A stretch of DNA of 64,000 nt from Paenibacillus odorifer. GTDB lineage: Bacteria > Bacillota > Bacilli > Paenibacillales > Paenibacillaceae. The DNA lies in assembly GCF_000758725.1 (NCBI RefSeq), contig NZ_CP009428.1, positions 6,076,001 to 6,140,000 on the forward strand, given 5' to 3'. This document shows positions 51,939-64,000 of the stretch, piece by piece (the stretch's first letter is position 1; each line of letters opens with the position of its first letter). The translations under genes were made by a program, and so were the position numbers. The notes beneath the pieces were generated by a model. It ran no database searches, was not told the origin of the DNA, and saw only the letters and a program-made list of their open reading frames with translations.

Positions 51939-52015
51939 CGGGCATTTACAGCGTAAATGCTCAGGCTTAATCGCCTGAAAACTGAATCCGAAACGAATTT
52001 GCATTCTAAGTATAG

Positions 52016-54940
<2,925 letters not shown>

Positions 54941-55078
54941 TGATTTTTCCGAAGAAAAATCTCACTAATAACATTTACTTGTTTGCACAAGTTGCTAAAA
55001 GATGTTCTAAAACGCAAATTCGTTTCGGTATCCAGTTTTCAAGGATCAAGTTAAAAAAGTTATTCATTTAAAAATTTA

Positions 55079-55154
55079 TGGTGGAGCCAAGCGGGATCGA
55101 ACCGCTGACCTCCTGCTTGCAAGGCAGGCGCTCTCCCAGCTGAGCTATGGCCCC
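55079..55154 (-). tRNA. tRNA-Ala (anticodon TGC), spacer tRNA
   Basis: Acceptor GGGGCCA paired with TGGCTCC, anticodon loop CTTGCAA, encoded CCA. Lies in the internal spacer before 23S. Confidence 0.94.
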
Positions 55155-55178
55155 ATAAAATTACTCTATAATGTTATA

Positions 55179-55255
55179 TGGTGGGCCTTGGTGGACTCGA
55201 ACCACCGACCTCACCCTTATCAGAGGTGCGCTCTAACCAACTGAGCTAAAAGCCC
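55179..55255 (-). tRNA. tRNA-Ile (anticodon GAT), spacer tRNA
   Basis: Acceptor GGGCTTT/AAGGCCC with one G-U pair, anticodon loop CTGATAA, encoded CCA. Confidence 0.94.
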
Positions 55256-55300
55256 ATATAACATATATAACATTGTGAATCAACCAATGAATTGGTTGTC

Positions 55301-55418
55301 CGCTTGGCAACGTCCTACTCTTCCAGGACCCTTCGGTCCAAGTACCATCGGCGCTGGAGGGCTTAACGGTCGTGTTCGGGATGGGTACGTGTGGAACCCC
55401 TCCGCTATCGCCACCAAA
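55301..55418 (-). rRNA. rrf: 5S ribosomal RNA (extra copy between 16S and tRNA-Ile)
   Basis: 118-nt 5S gene, identical to the distal copy except at two positions. Both ends and the conserved CCCATCCCGAACACG are intact, so it is probably functional. Its place between 16S and the spacer tRNAs departs from the common 16S-23S-5S order. Confidence 0.96.
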
Positions 55419-55539
55419 CGCATACGAAAGAGACTTGCTCTTTCAAAACTGAACACGAGTGAGTGTTCGAACCCGAAGGTTCTATTGTGGAAGTTAAACT
55501 TCCGATTTGAATGTTCTCATTGCAGAGAACGATTCTCCA

Positions 55540-57100
<1,561 letters not shown>

Positions 57101-57261
57101 GTATTGAAAAGAGCGATATGCTCATTTTGAAACATCTGACGAGAAAATTAATTCTCTAATTTCGGACCTCACTTACGTGATTTCCTACTCACTCGTTGTT
57201 CAGTTTTCAAAGATCAATGTCTCTCATTTCGTCGTCGTTATTTATCAGCGGCGACCTTTAT

Positions 57262-57291
57262 AATATATCACAGTGTTAAGCTGTTTGGCAA
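57262..57291 (-). promoter_or_regulatory. Promoter of the rRNA operon with A-tract UP element
   Basis: TTGCCA (57286-57291) and TATATT (57262-57267) are 18 bp apart on the minus strand. Phased A-tracts lie just upstream (57292-57330), as in rRNA UP elements. The stretch 57101-57261 is the leader; I see no other gene there. Confidence 0.65.
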
Positions 57292-57460
57292 GTCTTTTTT
57301 TTGAAAAATCTTTTTTTTCAATTTTTCTTGCCTTCCGCTTCCCTTTTACACAAGCAAAAGGAGCGCGAGATATAATTTATCATGAGCACTCCTTTTTAGT
57401 CAAGCTATTTTATTAAATAATCTGAAAACTTTATAAAACTGTAGCAATTCTCGTATATCT

Positions 57461-57691
57461 TCAGTGTTTATACTGAGAAGAACGTCCACCCCATGCATAC
57501 TTGGAAAGCTCTTTCTGAGGAGCGAAGCGAGCATACATCCGGAATACAGTCTTATATCTATTAGCGATGGCGTGCCTGATATTTTGGTCCAAGCGCTGAT
57601 CACTCAAATCTAACAGCATCTCATCTAGTTCTTTTCTCAAAACATAATCCAGTTCCTTGCATTCCTTTTCGTTAAACAACATTCCCAACAT
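57461..57691 (-). CDS. Conserved hypothetical protein, 76 residues
   Basis: A small, helical, charged protein (MLFNEKECKELDYVLRKELDEMLLDLSDQRLDQ, then ANRYKTVFRMYARFA). The open frame begins at 57772, but ATG 57691 has AAGGAGG eight bases upstream and is the likely start. I believe similar proteins occur in other Paenibacillus genomes, but I know no function. It lies upstream of the rRNA operon on the same strand. Confidence 0.75.
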   Translation of the reverse strand: MLGMLFNEKECKELDYVLRKELDEMLLDLSDQRLDQNIRHAIANRYKTVFRMYARFAPQKELSKYAWGGRSSQYKH

Positions 57692-57944
57692 ATGCTTGGC
57701 CTCCTTCATGAAGTTGCAATTAACACCTTCTCTAAACCCCCAAAACTTTTGTGCATAAACAGTAAGTAACATCTCATGGAGAAAGCTGCCTTAAGATCCT
57801 CTTACACTAGATTAACCGGAGTCCTCTTTTTATAACCATAATTATTAAAAATTCCCTTTATGGTTTCGTGTCGATTATATACTCCTTACCTTTAGGCAAT
57901 CCTTGGATGAACGCCCTTAATGTTATGCTCTATTCCCGGAAGTT

Positions 57945-58556
57945 TTATGATAAAAGTGAAAAAGTAATTGTACTTTCAATAATGGCTGCAACAAATAACA
58001 GGATTACAGTCCATATGGAAGCCGTAAGTGTTTGACGCATGAAAGCAGACCAGTCTGCGCTTCTCTCCTCTTTTCTATCTGTAGATCGAAATAAACTTGA
58101 AATCACTTTCCCGCCAAAATGCAGTCCAAAGGCACAAGCGATAATGATTGCCGGAATCTCTATAATCCCGTGTGGCAGTAATCCTTTTACGATTAAATCG
58201 AACAAATCCTGTCCTTGCAGTGCGGATAAATGTATCAAGTAGCCAATTACCGCTCCGTTTATAAATAAGAATATAGCTGGCAATATGCCGAACAACGCTC
58301 CCAGGAAAATAATAACCACGCCCTTGATGGCGTTATTCAAAAATATAAATACAAAGAAGTTCCATTGCGGATTAGAGGTGTCTCTTAAGTTTCCGCTGAT
58401 CTCACTTAGCCCTTCCAATTGCTGAACCAATAGTTTTTCCAGACTACTTGTGGCTACCCAGCCAACAACCGCTCCTATTACGAAGAGCAGACAGGATAGC
58501 AGCAAAGCCTTGCGGATCGATTTAATATCTTTAACAAACGTGAAGAACGACAACAT
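57945..58556 (-). CDS. SpoIIM-like membrane protein (DUF95)
   Basis: The 203-residue protein has about five transmembrane helices and the DUF95/SpoIIM pattern (FVFIFLNNAIKGVVIIFLGALFGILPAIFLFINGAVIGYL, GLLPHGIIEIPAIIIACAFGLHFG). SpoIIM belongs to the DMP complex that remodels peptidoglycan during engulfment. This copy could be SpoIIM or a paralogue. It is divergent from pdaB. Confidence 0.85.
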   Translation of the reverse strand: MLSFFTFVKDIKSIRKALLLSCLLFVIGAVVGWVATSSLEKLLVQQLEGLSEISGNLRDTSNPQWNFFVFIFLNNAIKGVVIIFLGALFGILPAIFLFINGAVIGYLIHLSALQGQDLFDLIVKGLLPHGIIEIPAIIIACAFGLHFGGKVISSLFRSTDRKEERSADWSAFMRQTLTASIWTVILLFVAAIIESTITFSLLS

Positions 58557-58664
58557 AAATACCTCCTGAAATTGTGATCTCTGTTTCTTAGGTCATAACC
58601 GTGCGGTACGAGCATACATTTAGAACAAACAAGCATTTCGCATGGGAGAGGAGCGCTGTCATTA

Positions 58665-59468
58665 ATGAATTCTTTTTATGTATTCAGCGGCAAAAAGATC
58701 AAAAGGTTCATCTATATCTTCGCCGCTGTGCTTCTTGCTGCTGGAGTTGTCTATGTCGAGAGGGGTAATATCACCGTTTTTTCTGAGGCTGGACCTTCTG
58801 CCATTTACAGTGTGCCAACAGAGAAGAAGCTGATTGCCCTAACCTTCGATATTAGCTGGGGGGAAAAGAGACCCGAACCAATTTTGAAGGTACTTGAAGA
58901 CAAGAAAGTGGACAAAGCCACCTTCTTCCTATCGTCACCATGGAGTAAGACTCACCCCGATATTGTAACAAGCATCAAAAACGCAGGATTCGAAATTGGC
59001 AGTCATGGCCATAAACACGTCAATTACAGCACTCTAAGTAACGAAGAGATTCGCACTCAGATCACAACGGCTCACACTGTGCTTACAGAATTAACCGGTA
59101 AAGAACCCAATCTAATTCGTATGCCTAATGGTGATTTTGACAAAAGAGTTCTGCAAGTGGCCAATGATCTTGGTTACAAAGTCATCCAGTGGGACACAGA
59201 CTCTCTAGACTGGAAGAACATAGGTGTAGACAATATCGTGAAGCGTGTAACGACTAAAGCACATCCTGGTGATATCGTTCTACTGCATGCCAGCGATTCC
59301 TGCAAACAAACTCACGAAGCTCTTCCGCAAATTATCGATGAGCTCCGCAGACAAGGTTATGAATTCGTTACCGTCTCTGAGCTGATCAGCCAAAGCAACG
59401 CAGAGGGTAAAGAGGTTCGTGACTCGGCCTCACTAAATAGTGCCTTAGAGGATGCTGCTGGGCTGTAA
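58665..59468 (+). CDS. pdaB: Sporulation polysaccharide deacetylase PdaB
   Basis: The 267-residue protein has an N-terminal membrane anchor (IKRFIYIFAAVLLAAGVVYV) and a carbohydrate esterase 4 domain: LTFDISWGEKRPEPIL (the first Asp is catalytic), GSHGHKHVNY (metal His residues), RMPNGDF, WDTDSLDW and DIVLLHASD. PdaB is needed to keep spores viable in Bacillus. AGGAG is eleven bases before the ATG. Its place near kbaA, gerD and cwlD matches Bacillus subtilis. Confidence 0.93.
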   Translation: MNSFYVFSGKKIKRFIYIFAAVLLAAGVVYVERGNITVFSEAGPSAIYSVPTEKKLIALTFDISWGEKRPEPILKVLEDKKVDKATFFLSSPWSKTHPDIVTSIKNAGFEIGSHGHKHVNYSTLSNEEIRTQITTAHTVLTELTGKEPNLIRMPNGDFDKRVLQVANDLGYKVIQWDTDSLDWKNIGVDNIVKRVTTKAHPGDIVLLHASDSCKQTHEALPQIIDELRRQGYEFVTVSELISQSNAEGKEVRDSASLNSALEDAAGL

Positions 59469-59518
59469 CGCTCCTCCCAATCTTAGGTACCGCAATAGAT
59501 GTTGGTCTTATCCAAATA

Positions 59519-60340
59519 TTAATGACGCGGGGAAATGAGCTCCGATATGTCGGGTGTGGGGGTATTCAGCTTCGGATAGCTCAGATCCAGACTCTCCAGT
59601 GTCTTTACAACGATGGATAAGGCCAAATAGTTGCGGTACCATTGATGATTGGCTGGTATCCAGTACCAGGGTGCTTTATCAATACTAGACTCCTTAAAAA
59701 CATCTACATATGCCTCTTGGTAATCATCCCAAAACTCCCGCTCCTGTAGATCACTTGCGTCGAATTTCCAGTGTTTTTTGGGATCTTCAAGCCGTTCTTT
59801 GATTTTCTTAAGCTGCTTTTCTTTTGAAATATGCAGAAAAAGCTTGATAATTGTCGTTCCCTCTTCCACCAGCATCTCCTCAAACTGCCGTATGTAACGA
59901 AAGCGGCGCTTCAAGTCATCCTTTTTCAGTCCCCCATGTACCCGCGGTACCAATACATCTTCATAGTGTGAGCGGTTAAATGCAGAGATGTAGCCTTTAG
60001 GGGGGGTCTTTTGATGCACTCTCCATAAGAAATCGTGAGCTTCTTCCTCCAGAGAAGGTTTCTTGAAGCTGGTCACTATAAAGCCTTGTGGATTGATCCC
60101 TGAAAAAATGTGTTTAACCGTTCCATCCTTACCGCTGGAATCCATCCCTTGCAGAATTACGAGTAGTGAGTGCTTTTTCTGTGCAAAAAGAATATCTTGA
60201 AGTTCTGCCAACCGTTCCTTTAACTGCTCTGTTTTGGCTTCTGCTTCTTTTTTTGATTTAAAATTACCTGTATCGTCCGGGTCCAGCTTGTTAAGCTGGA
60301 TTTCATTTGTGTCTTTTATCATATAGCGCTTGATGTCCAT
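59519..60340 (-). CDS. ppk2: Polyphosphate kinase 2 family protein
   Basis: The 273-residue protein has Walker A GMDSSGKDG, PQGFIVTSFKKPS, the lid region AFNRSHYEDVLVPRVHG and Walker B-like IIKLFLHISKEKQLKKIKERLEDPKKHWKF. These are PPK2 marks; the enzyme transfers phosphate between polyphosphate and nucleotides. ATG 60340 has AGGAGGGG before it; the frame opens further to 60415. It stands among sporulation genes, which is not its place in Bacillus subtilis. Confidence 0.92.
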   Translation of the reverse strand: MDIKRYMIKDTNEIQLNKLDPDDTGNFKSKKEAEAKTEQLKERLAELQDILFAQKKHSLLVILQGMDSSGKDGTVKHIFSGINPQGFIVTSFKKPSLEEEAHDFLWRVHQKTPPKGYISAFNRSHYEDVLVPRVHGGLKKDDLKRRFRYIRQFEEMLVEEGTTIIKLFLHISKEKQLKKIKERLEDPKKHWKFDASDLQEREFWDDYQEAYVDVFKESSIDKAPWYWIPANHQWYRNYLALSIVVKTLESLDLSYPKLNTPTPDISELISPRH

Positions 60341-60354
60341 ATATTCCCCTCCTG

Positions 60355-60460
60355 AAAGTTTTGTGAGCGATGCTACGCTTTGTATTACTACGTACAAAAC
60401 TCGCTTCGGAAGCATCTACTTAGTTTTGTGAGCGTTGCTACACACAAAGAATCCGCTCTA
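60355..60460. repeat. Direct repeat element upstream of ppk2
   Basis: AGTTTTGTGAGCGATGCTAC (60357-60376) recurs at 60422-60441 with one change. Between them lies an inverted relative (GTACAAAACTCGCTTCGG). It may be a small dispersed repeat. Confidence 0.55.
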
Positions 60461-60518
60461 TTGTTCTTTAAGATTAACCTCCTCCAGCGGATTTTAATCG
60501 TTAGGATACATTCTAGAG

Positions 60519-60556
60519 CAAAAAACCCCGTCTTCTGAAGGCCAGAGCACGGGGTT
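60519..60556 (-). terminator. Terminator of kbaA
   Basis: AACCCCGT pairs with ACGGGGTT around a partly paired loop, followed on the minus strand by TTTTTTGC. Confidence 0.8.
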
Positions 60557-60583
60557 CATGATTTGCTGAATTCGCCCCAGCCT

Positions 60584-61183
60584 TTATCCGGCTGCCGGCT
60601 TGAGAATACGGTGAAGCATCAAAATTTGGAATGCATTACAGGCGATGAGCGGAACAACAATAAACACTGTCGCACTATCAACACCTATACGGAGCACGCC
60701 GATAATTTCCACAATTGAAATAGCTGTCATAAAAAAGAGGGTTGGAATCCAAGCTGAGATGTTTGTACTTTTCACTTTGAAATAAGACACAATAATGGCA
60801 GCTAACAAAATAAAGATTCCTAATATTAGATCAGACAAGACACTTCTTTCCCCGCCAACGACGGTACGCAAAAAAATCAGTTCAAGCAATGCGAGCACAG
60901 AAAGCACCAGTTGTATGTATTTCCAAATTTTTGGTGGGAAAACACCATTGCCCATGTAATTCAAAATTAGATAAGCAAAAAAACCAAGTTGCGCATAAAC
61001 ACTGACAAGCATACCGTAGCCGAATAGTATCAGCGGGTATAAAAAGAAATCAGCGACACTTTTGAAATCAATTCGACCGTTCACGAATTGCAGTGCCAGA
61101 CCTGCGATTACTGCTCCGCCCGCTCCTATTAGAAGGGTTGTCCAAAATAAATAAAACCATTTTTTTATACTCAGCCACTTCAC
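60584..61183 (-). CDS. kbaA: KinB-signalling pathway activation protein KbaA
   Basis: The 199-residue protein has about six transmembrane helices and the KbaA pattern (WTTLLIGAGGAVIAGLALQFVNG, YPLILFGYGMLVSVYAQLGFFAYLILNYMGNGVF, WKYIQLVLSVLAL). KbaA helps the sensor kinase KinB start the sporulation phosphorelay. Its place beside gerD and mrp agrees with Bacillus subtilis. Confidence 0.9.
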   Translation of the reverse strand: MKWLSIKKWFYLFWTTLLIGAGGAVIAGLALQFVNGRIDFKSVADFFLYPLILFGYGMLVSVYAQLGFFAYLILNYMGNGVFPPKIWKYIQLVLSVLALLELIFLRTVVGGERSVLSDLILGIFILLAAIIVSYFKVKSTNISAWIPTLFFMTAISIVEIIGVLRIGVDSATVFIVVPLIACNAFQILMLHRILKPAAG

Positions 61184-61305
61184 CTCCCCTATGTCAGATT
61201 TATTTTACCAAGGATACCGACAAAACACCATTACATCAGCAACATAAATGTGTGTTAATGCGGCATAATACAACTGGAGAATCCTAATAAAGGAGGGCAG
61301 CGCCA

Positions 61306-61992
61306 ATGAAATGGAGATTTATCGGATCTGTGGGTTTGGCTTTAAGCTTTGTTATGGCCTTAACGGCTTGCGGAAGTGAGCAGAGCAGTTCTTCTTCTGG
61401 TCAGGGCAGTTATAAAGAAATGAAGACCATGGTTATTGATATATTAAAAAGTGAAGATGGCAAAAAAGCAGTTGAGGAATCATTATCAAATTCCAGTTCT
61501 GGAGGCACCAGCGGAATGAGTATGAAAATGATGCCACTTCAAACAACAGAGGATATAAAAACCGCTGTTAAAGATACCCTCACTGCACCGGAATATCAAA
61601 AGGAAATCGAGAAAATTATGACTGATCCCAAGTTCGCAGGCGATTTTGCTAAAGCCATTCAATCACAAAGCAAAGAATTGCACCTGCAACTAATTAAAGA
61701 TCCCACATATCAAAAATCCGTCGAAGAAATCATGAAGTCTCCAGAAATGATGACCATGTTTCTTAATCTAACCAAAACACCTGACTACCGAAAGCAATCC
61801 ATGAAGACCATCCAGGAATCTATGCAGACTCCATTATTCCGGATGGAGGTATTGAATTTACTTAAAAAGGTCGTTCAGGACGAGCTCGAACCAAAGGAAC
61901 AGAAAAAGGGCGGCGAAAGCGGCGATAAACAGGAAGGCAGCGGCAGCGGTGGTGAAAGTGGCAGCGGTAGCGGCGATGATTCAAGCACATAA
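61306..61992 (+). CDS. gerD: Spore germination lipoprotein GerD
   Basis: The 228-residue protein has a lipobox signal (ALSFVMALTAC), a Ser-rich linker, a helical core (YKEMKTMVIDILKSEDGKKAVEE, KDTLTAPEYQKEIEKIMTDPKFAGDFAKAIQS, YQKSVEEIMKSPEMMTMFLNL) and a Gly/Ser-rich tail. GerD clusters nutrient germinant receptors in the spore inner membrane. AAAGGAGGG precedes the ATG. Confidence 0.95.
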   Translation: MKWRFIGSVGLALSFVMALTACGSEQSSSSSGQGSYKEMKTMVIDILKSEDGKKAVEESLSNSSSGGTSGMSMKMMPLQTTEDIKTAVKDTLTAPEYQKEIEKIMTDPKFAGDFAKAIQSQSKELHLQLIKDPTYQKSVEEIMKSPEMMTMFLNLTKTPDYRKQSMKTIQESMQTPLFRMEVLNLLKKVVQDELEPKEQKKGGESGDKQEGSGSGGESGSGSGDDSST

Positions 61993-61993
61993 C

Positions 61994-62041
61994 AAAAAAG
62001 AGGCCTTATCCCACCTAACAAAGTGGGACGGCCTCTTTTTA
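61994..62041. terminator. Bidirectional terminator between gerD and mrp
   Basis: GAGGCC...TCCCAC pairs with GTGGGA...GGCCTC and has T-runs on both strands. It serves the converging gerD and mrp genes. Confidence 0.88.
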
Positions 62042-62051
62042 TGCACAATAA

Positions 62052-63161
62052 TTAGTGCTCATATTTCGCAATCAGCTTATCGGCGATATCAGCAAACAAC
62101 AAGGCAGTTGGTGTGTCTTCCTTGTATACAGAAGGTGAGAAATCCGGTTCAGAAATATGGTTGTCCGGTGCGCCCAATGGAACTTGTGCAAGCAGCTCCG
62201 TATGGAGTGTCTCCGCAAGCCGCGCGCCTCCACCTCTGCCAAAAATATAATCTTTTTTACCACAGTCTTTACACTCATAATAAGCCATGTTCTCAATGAC
62301 TCCAATAATCTCATGTTCTGTCTGCAGAGCCATAGAGCCCGCTCTAGCCGCCACAAACGCTGCGGTAGCATGAGGGGTCGTAACAATAATCTCTTTGCTG
62401 TGAGGGAGCATCTGATGTACGTCAAGCGCCACATCACCTGTACCTGGAGGAAGATCAAGCAGCATATAATCAAGTTCTCCCCAGCCCACATCACCAAAGA
62501 ATTGGCGCAGCATTTTGCCAAGCATAGGTCCCCGCCAAATTACCGGACTATTCTCACGGATAAAGAAGCCCATAGACATGACCTTCACTCCGAAACGTTC
62601 CACAGGAATAATGATTCCCTCTTCTACAACGGGGCCCTCTTCGATTCCCATCATATCAGGGATGCTAAACCCATAAATGTCCGCATCAATCAATCCAACC
62701 TTTTTACCTTTTCTAGCCAGAGCTACTGCCAAATTCACAGTAACCGTAGACTTTCCAACCCCGCCTTTACCACTGGCAATGGCGATAAAGTTAACACCAG
62801 AGTTCTCATTGATTAATTCATGATCGTCAAGGCCTGCTGCATGTCCCTTAAGTTTCCCCGGTTCATCAGCCAATGGCTCTTCCCCAGCACTCTCTCCGCG
62901 AAGCAGAGCACGTTCATAATCGGTTGCATCACGCAGCCGGATATGTACATTAGTGACTCCACCCGCTTCAAGCAACTCACGAACCTGTTGTTCTAGGTCC
63001 ATGCGACTTTGCTCTTCAGGATCCAGACATACGATTGACAAAGAAATACGATCTTCTTTAATCATAATGTCACGGATCAGCTGTAGTTCCACAAGGCTTT
63101 TTCCGGTTTCCGGGTCTGTTAATGACTGCAGTATTTCCTGGACATGTTCCCTAGTCAGCAT
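62052..63161 (-). CDS. mrp: Mrp/ApbC/SalA family P-loop ATPase
   Basis: The 369-residue protein has an N-terminal MIP18-type domain (VQEILQSLTDPETGKSLVELQLI), the deviant Walker A ASGKGGVGKSTVTVNLA, DADIYGFSIPDMMG, LLDLPPGTGDVALDV and a C-terminal CxxC (YECKDCGKKD). The family carries iron-sulfur clusters; the Bacillus subtilis relative SalA controls exoprotease genes. ATG 63161 has AGAGGTG upstream and is preferred over GTG 63170. Confidence 0.93.
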   Translation of the reverse strand: MLTREHVQEILQSLTDPETGKSLVELQLIRDIMIKEDRISLSIVCLDPEEQSRMDLEQQVRELLEAGGVTNVHIRLRDATDYERALLRGESAGEEPLADEPGKLKGHAAGLDDHELINENSGVNFIAIASGKGGVGKSTVTVNLAVALARKGKKVGLIDADIYGFSIPDMMGIEEGPVVEEGIIIPVERFGVKVMSMGFFIRENSPVIWRGPMLGKMLRQFFGDVGWGELDYMLLDLPPGTGDVALDVHQMLPHSKEIIVTTPHATAAFVAARAGSMALQTEHEIIGVIENMAYYECKDCGKKDYIFGRGGGARLAETLHTELLAQVPLGAPDNHISEPDFSPSVYKEDTPTALLFADIADKLIAKYEH

Positions 63162-63251
63162 GGAAAGCACCTCTGTTTCCTTTCCGGAGGAGAATTCTTC
63201 CGGAGTTTTTGTCTATTATAGCATTACCCATCTCCTGATGAGTAGTCCCGG

Positions 63252-63992
63252 CTACTCGGAAGCATAACGAAGAATGCCACGATATATACTAGTCGCTACC
63301 TTGCGTTGATAAACATCATCTCCGAGCAGAACTGATTCCTGAGGGTGCGACAAGAAACCGACCTCTACAAGGATCGCAGGTATTTTTAATGCTTTTAATA
63401 GATAAACAGTATTTACAGTCTTAGCTACACGATCAGTATTCTCCAGTGTAGTTTTCAGCTCACTCTGTACAAACTCTGCGATAGCTTTATTATCCTTGTG
63501 ATTGGGATAGTAAAAGGTCTGCGCCCCGCTCCATCGGTTCGAAGGCACGCTGTTCATGTGAACGCTTATAAAAAGATCTGCGCCCTTCTCTTCAATGCTT
63601 CTTACTCTTTGCTTAAGATCTTCAGTCTTGCGCTTAGAATAGCCCTTAGTGCCCTCCTGAGCCAAATCATAATCCCCTTCACGGGTCATCACAACAATAG
63701 CCCCTGCCTGTTGCAGGTAATCACGTAAATAAAGAGAGACCGCGAGATTAATGTCTTTCTCAATTAGCCCTTCCCGGCTAACTGCCCCTCCATCTGCTCC
63801 CCCATGTCCAGCGTCGATAGCGATCACTTTACCAGACAAAGGCAGACTCCAATAATTTAACGTTTTGGCAGTAGGCATGTCATACGCTATAATGCCGATC
63901 ATTATAGCCAGCAGTGTTGCGCCCAGCATACATTTTTTGATACTGCTCCATGAGATCCAGACCGAGACTTTACTGTGTTTTCGGCCAGACAT
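63252..63992 (-). CDS. cwlD: Germination N-acetylmuramoyl-L-alanine amidase CwlD
   Basis: The 246-residue protein has an N-terminal membrane segment (about residues 20-38) and an amidase 3 domain: VIAIDAGHGGADGGA (zinc His), EKDINLAVSLYLRDYL, ISVHMNSVPS (zinc His) and ILVEVGFLSHPQES (catalytic Glu). CwlD works with PdaA to make the muramic lactam of the spore cortex. Its gene order with mrp and gerD is as in Bacillus subtilis. The gene is complete, 8 bases from the window edge. Confidence 0.95.
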   Translation of the reverse strand: MSGRKHSKVSVWISWSSIKKCMLGATLLAIMIGIIAYDMPTAKTLNYWSLPLSGKVIAIDAGHGGADGGAVSREGLIEKDINLAVSLYLRDYLQQAGAIVVMTREGDYDLAQEGTKGYSKRKTEDLKQRVRSIEEKGADLFISVHMNSVPSNRWSGAQTFYYPNHKDNKAIAEFVQSELKTTLENTDRVAKTVNTVYLLKALKIPAILVEVGFLSHPQESVLLGDDVYQRKVATSIYRGILRYASE

Positions 63993-64000
63993 AACAAAGA

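Overview
The window comes from a spore-forming member of the Firmicutes, most probably Paenibacillus. The evidence is a germination and sporulation block (cwlD, mrp/salA, gerD, kbaA, pdaB, a SpoIIM-like gene), the block sigW-rsiW-cdaA-cdaR-glmM-glmS with a glmS ribozyme, a 16S gene with a long V1 hairpin, and a low to moderate GC content. No species is claimed.

Left part (1-15.6 kb): a 5'-complete, 3'-cut thiC gene under a TPP riboswitch; a GH42 beta-galactosidase divergent from an AraC-type regulator; then an AT-rich stretch (4.7-15.2 kb) of short, mostly single-gene units. These include small exported proteins, a terpenoid-cyclase-like protein, a P-loop kinase-like protein, a probably frameshifted phosphotransferase, a DUF1801 protein, an XRE/membrane protein pair with palindromic operators, a DUF2199 protein, a polysaccharide deacetylase, a GNAT enzyme, and a MerR/DUF4097 pair. 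It reads like accessory DNA.

Middle part (15.6-33.1 kb): cell-wall precursor and c-di-AMP genes (glmS, glmM, cdaR, cdaA), the envelope-stress sigma factor with its anti-sigma factor, PEP carboxylase, and a LysR regulator divergent from an Fbp-type ABC importer. The importer operon ends in a beta-CASP-like metallo-hydrolase. glmS has its own promoter and ribozyme and is separated from glmM by a terminator.

The most interesting part is 33.2-50.6 kb. It holds a complete contractile phage tail of PBSX type (sheath, tube, chaperone with a -1 frameshift signal, tape measure, LysM hub protein, baseplate proteins, tail fibres), a lysis cassette, an ArpU-type activator, and an XRE repressor with an ImmA protease. 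There is no capsid, portal, terminase, integrase or replication gene. I read it as a tailocin (R-type, phage-tail-like bacteriocin) that the host keeps as a fixed locus. Two or three tail-fibre-like genes have been inserted between the baseplate J gene and the DUF2313 gene, and a terminator separates the structural genes from the lysis genes.

Right part (50.7-64 kb): an rRNA operon read on the minus strand in the order 16S-5S-tRNA-Ile-tRNA-Ala-23S-5S, followed by twelve tRNAs and a terminator. The extra 5S gene between 16S and the spacer tRNAs is unusual. Upstream lie sporulation genes with a polyphosphate kinase 2 gene set among them.
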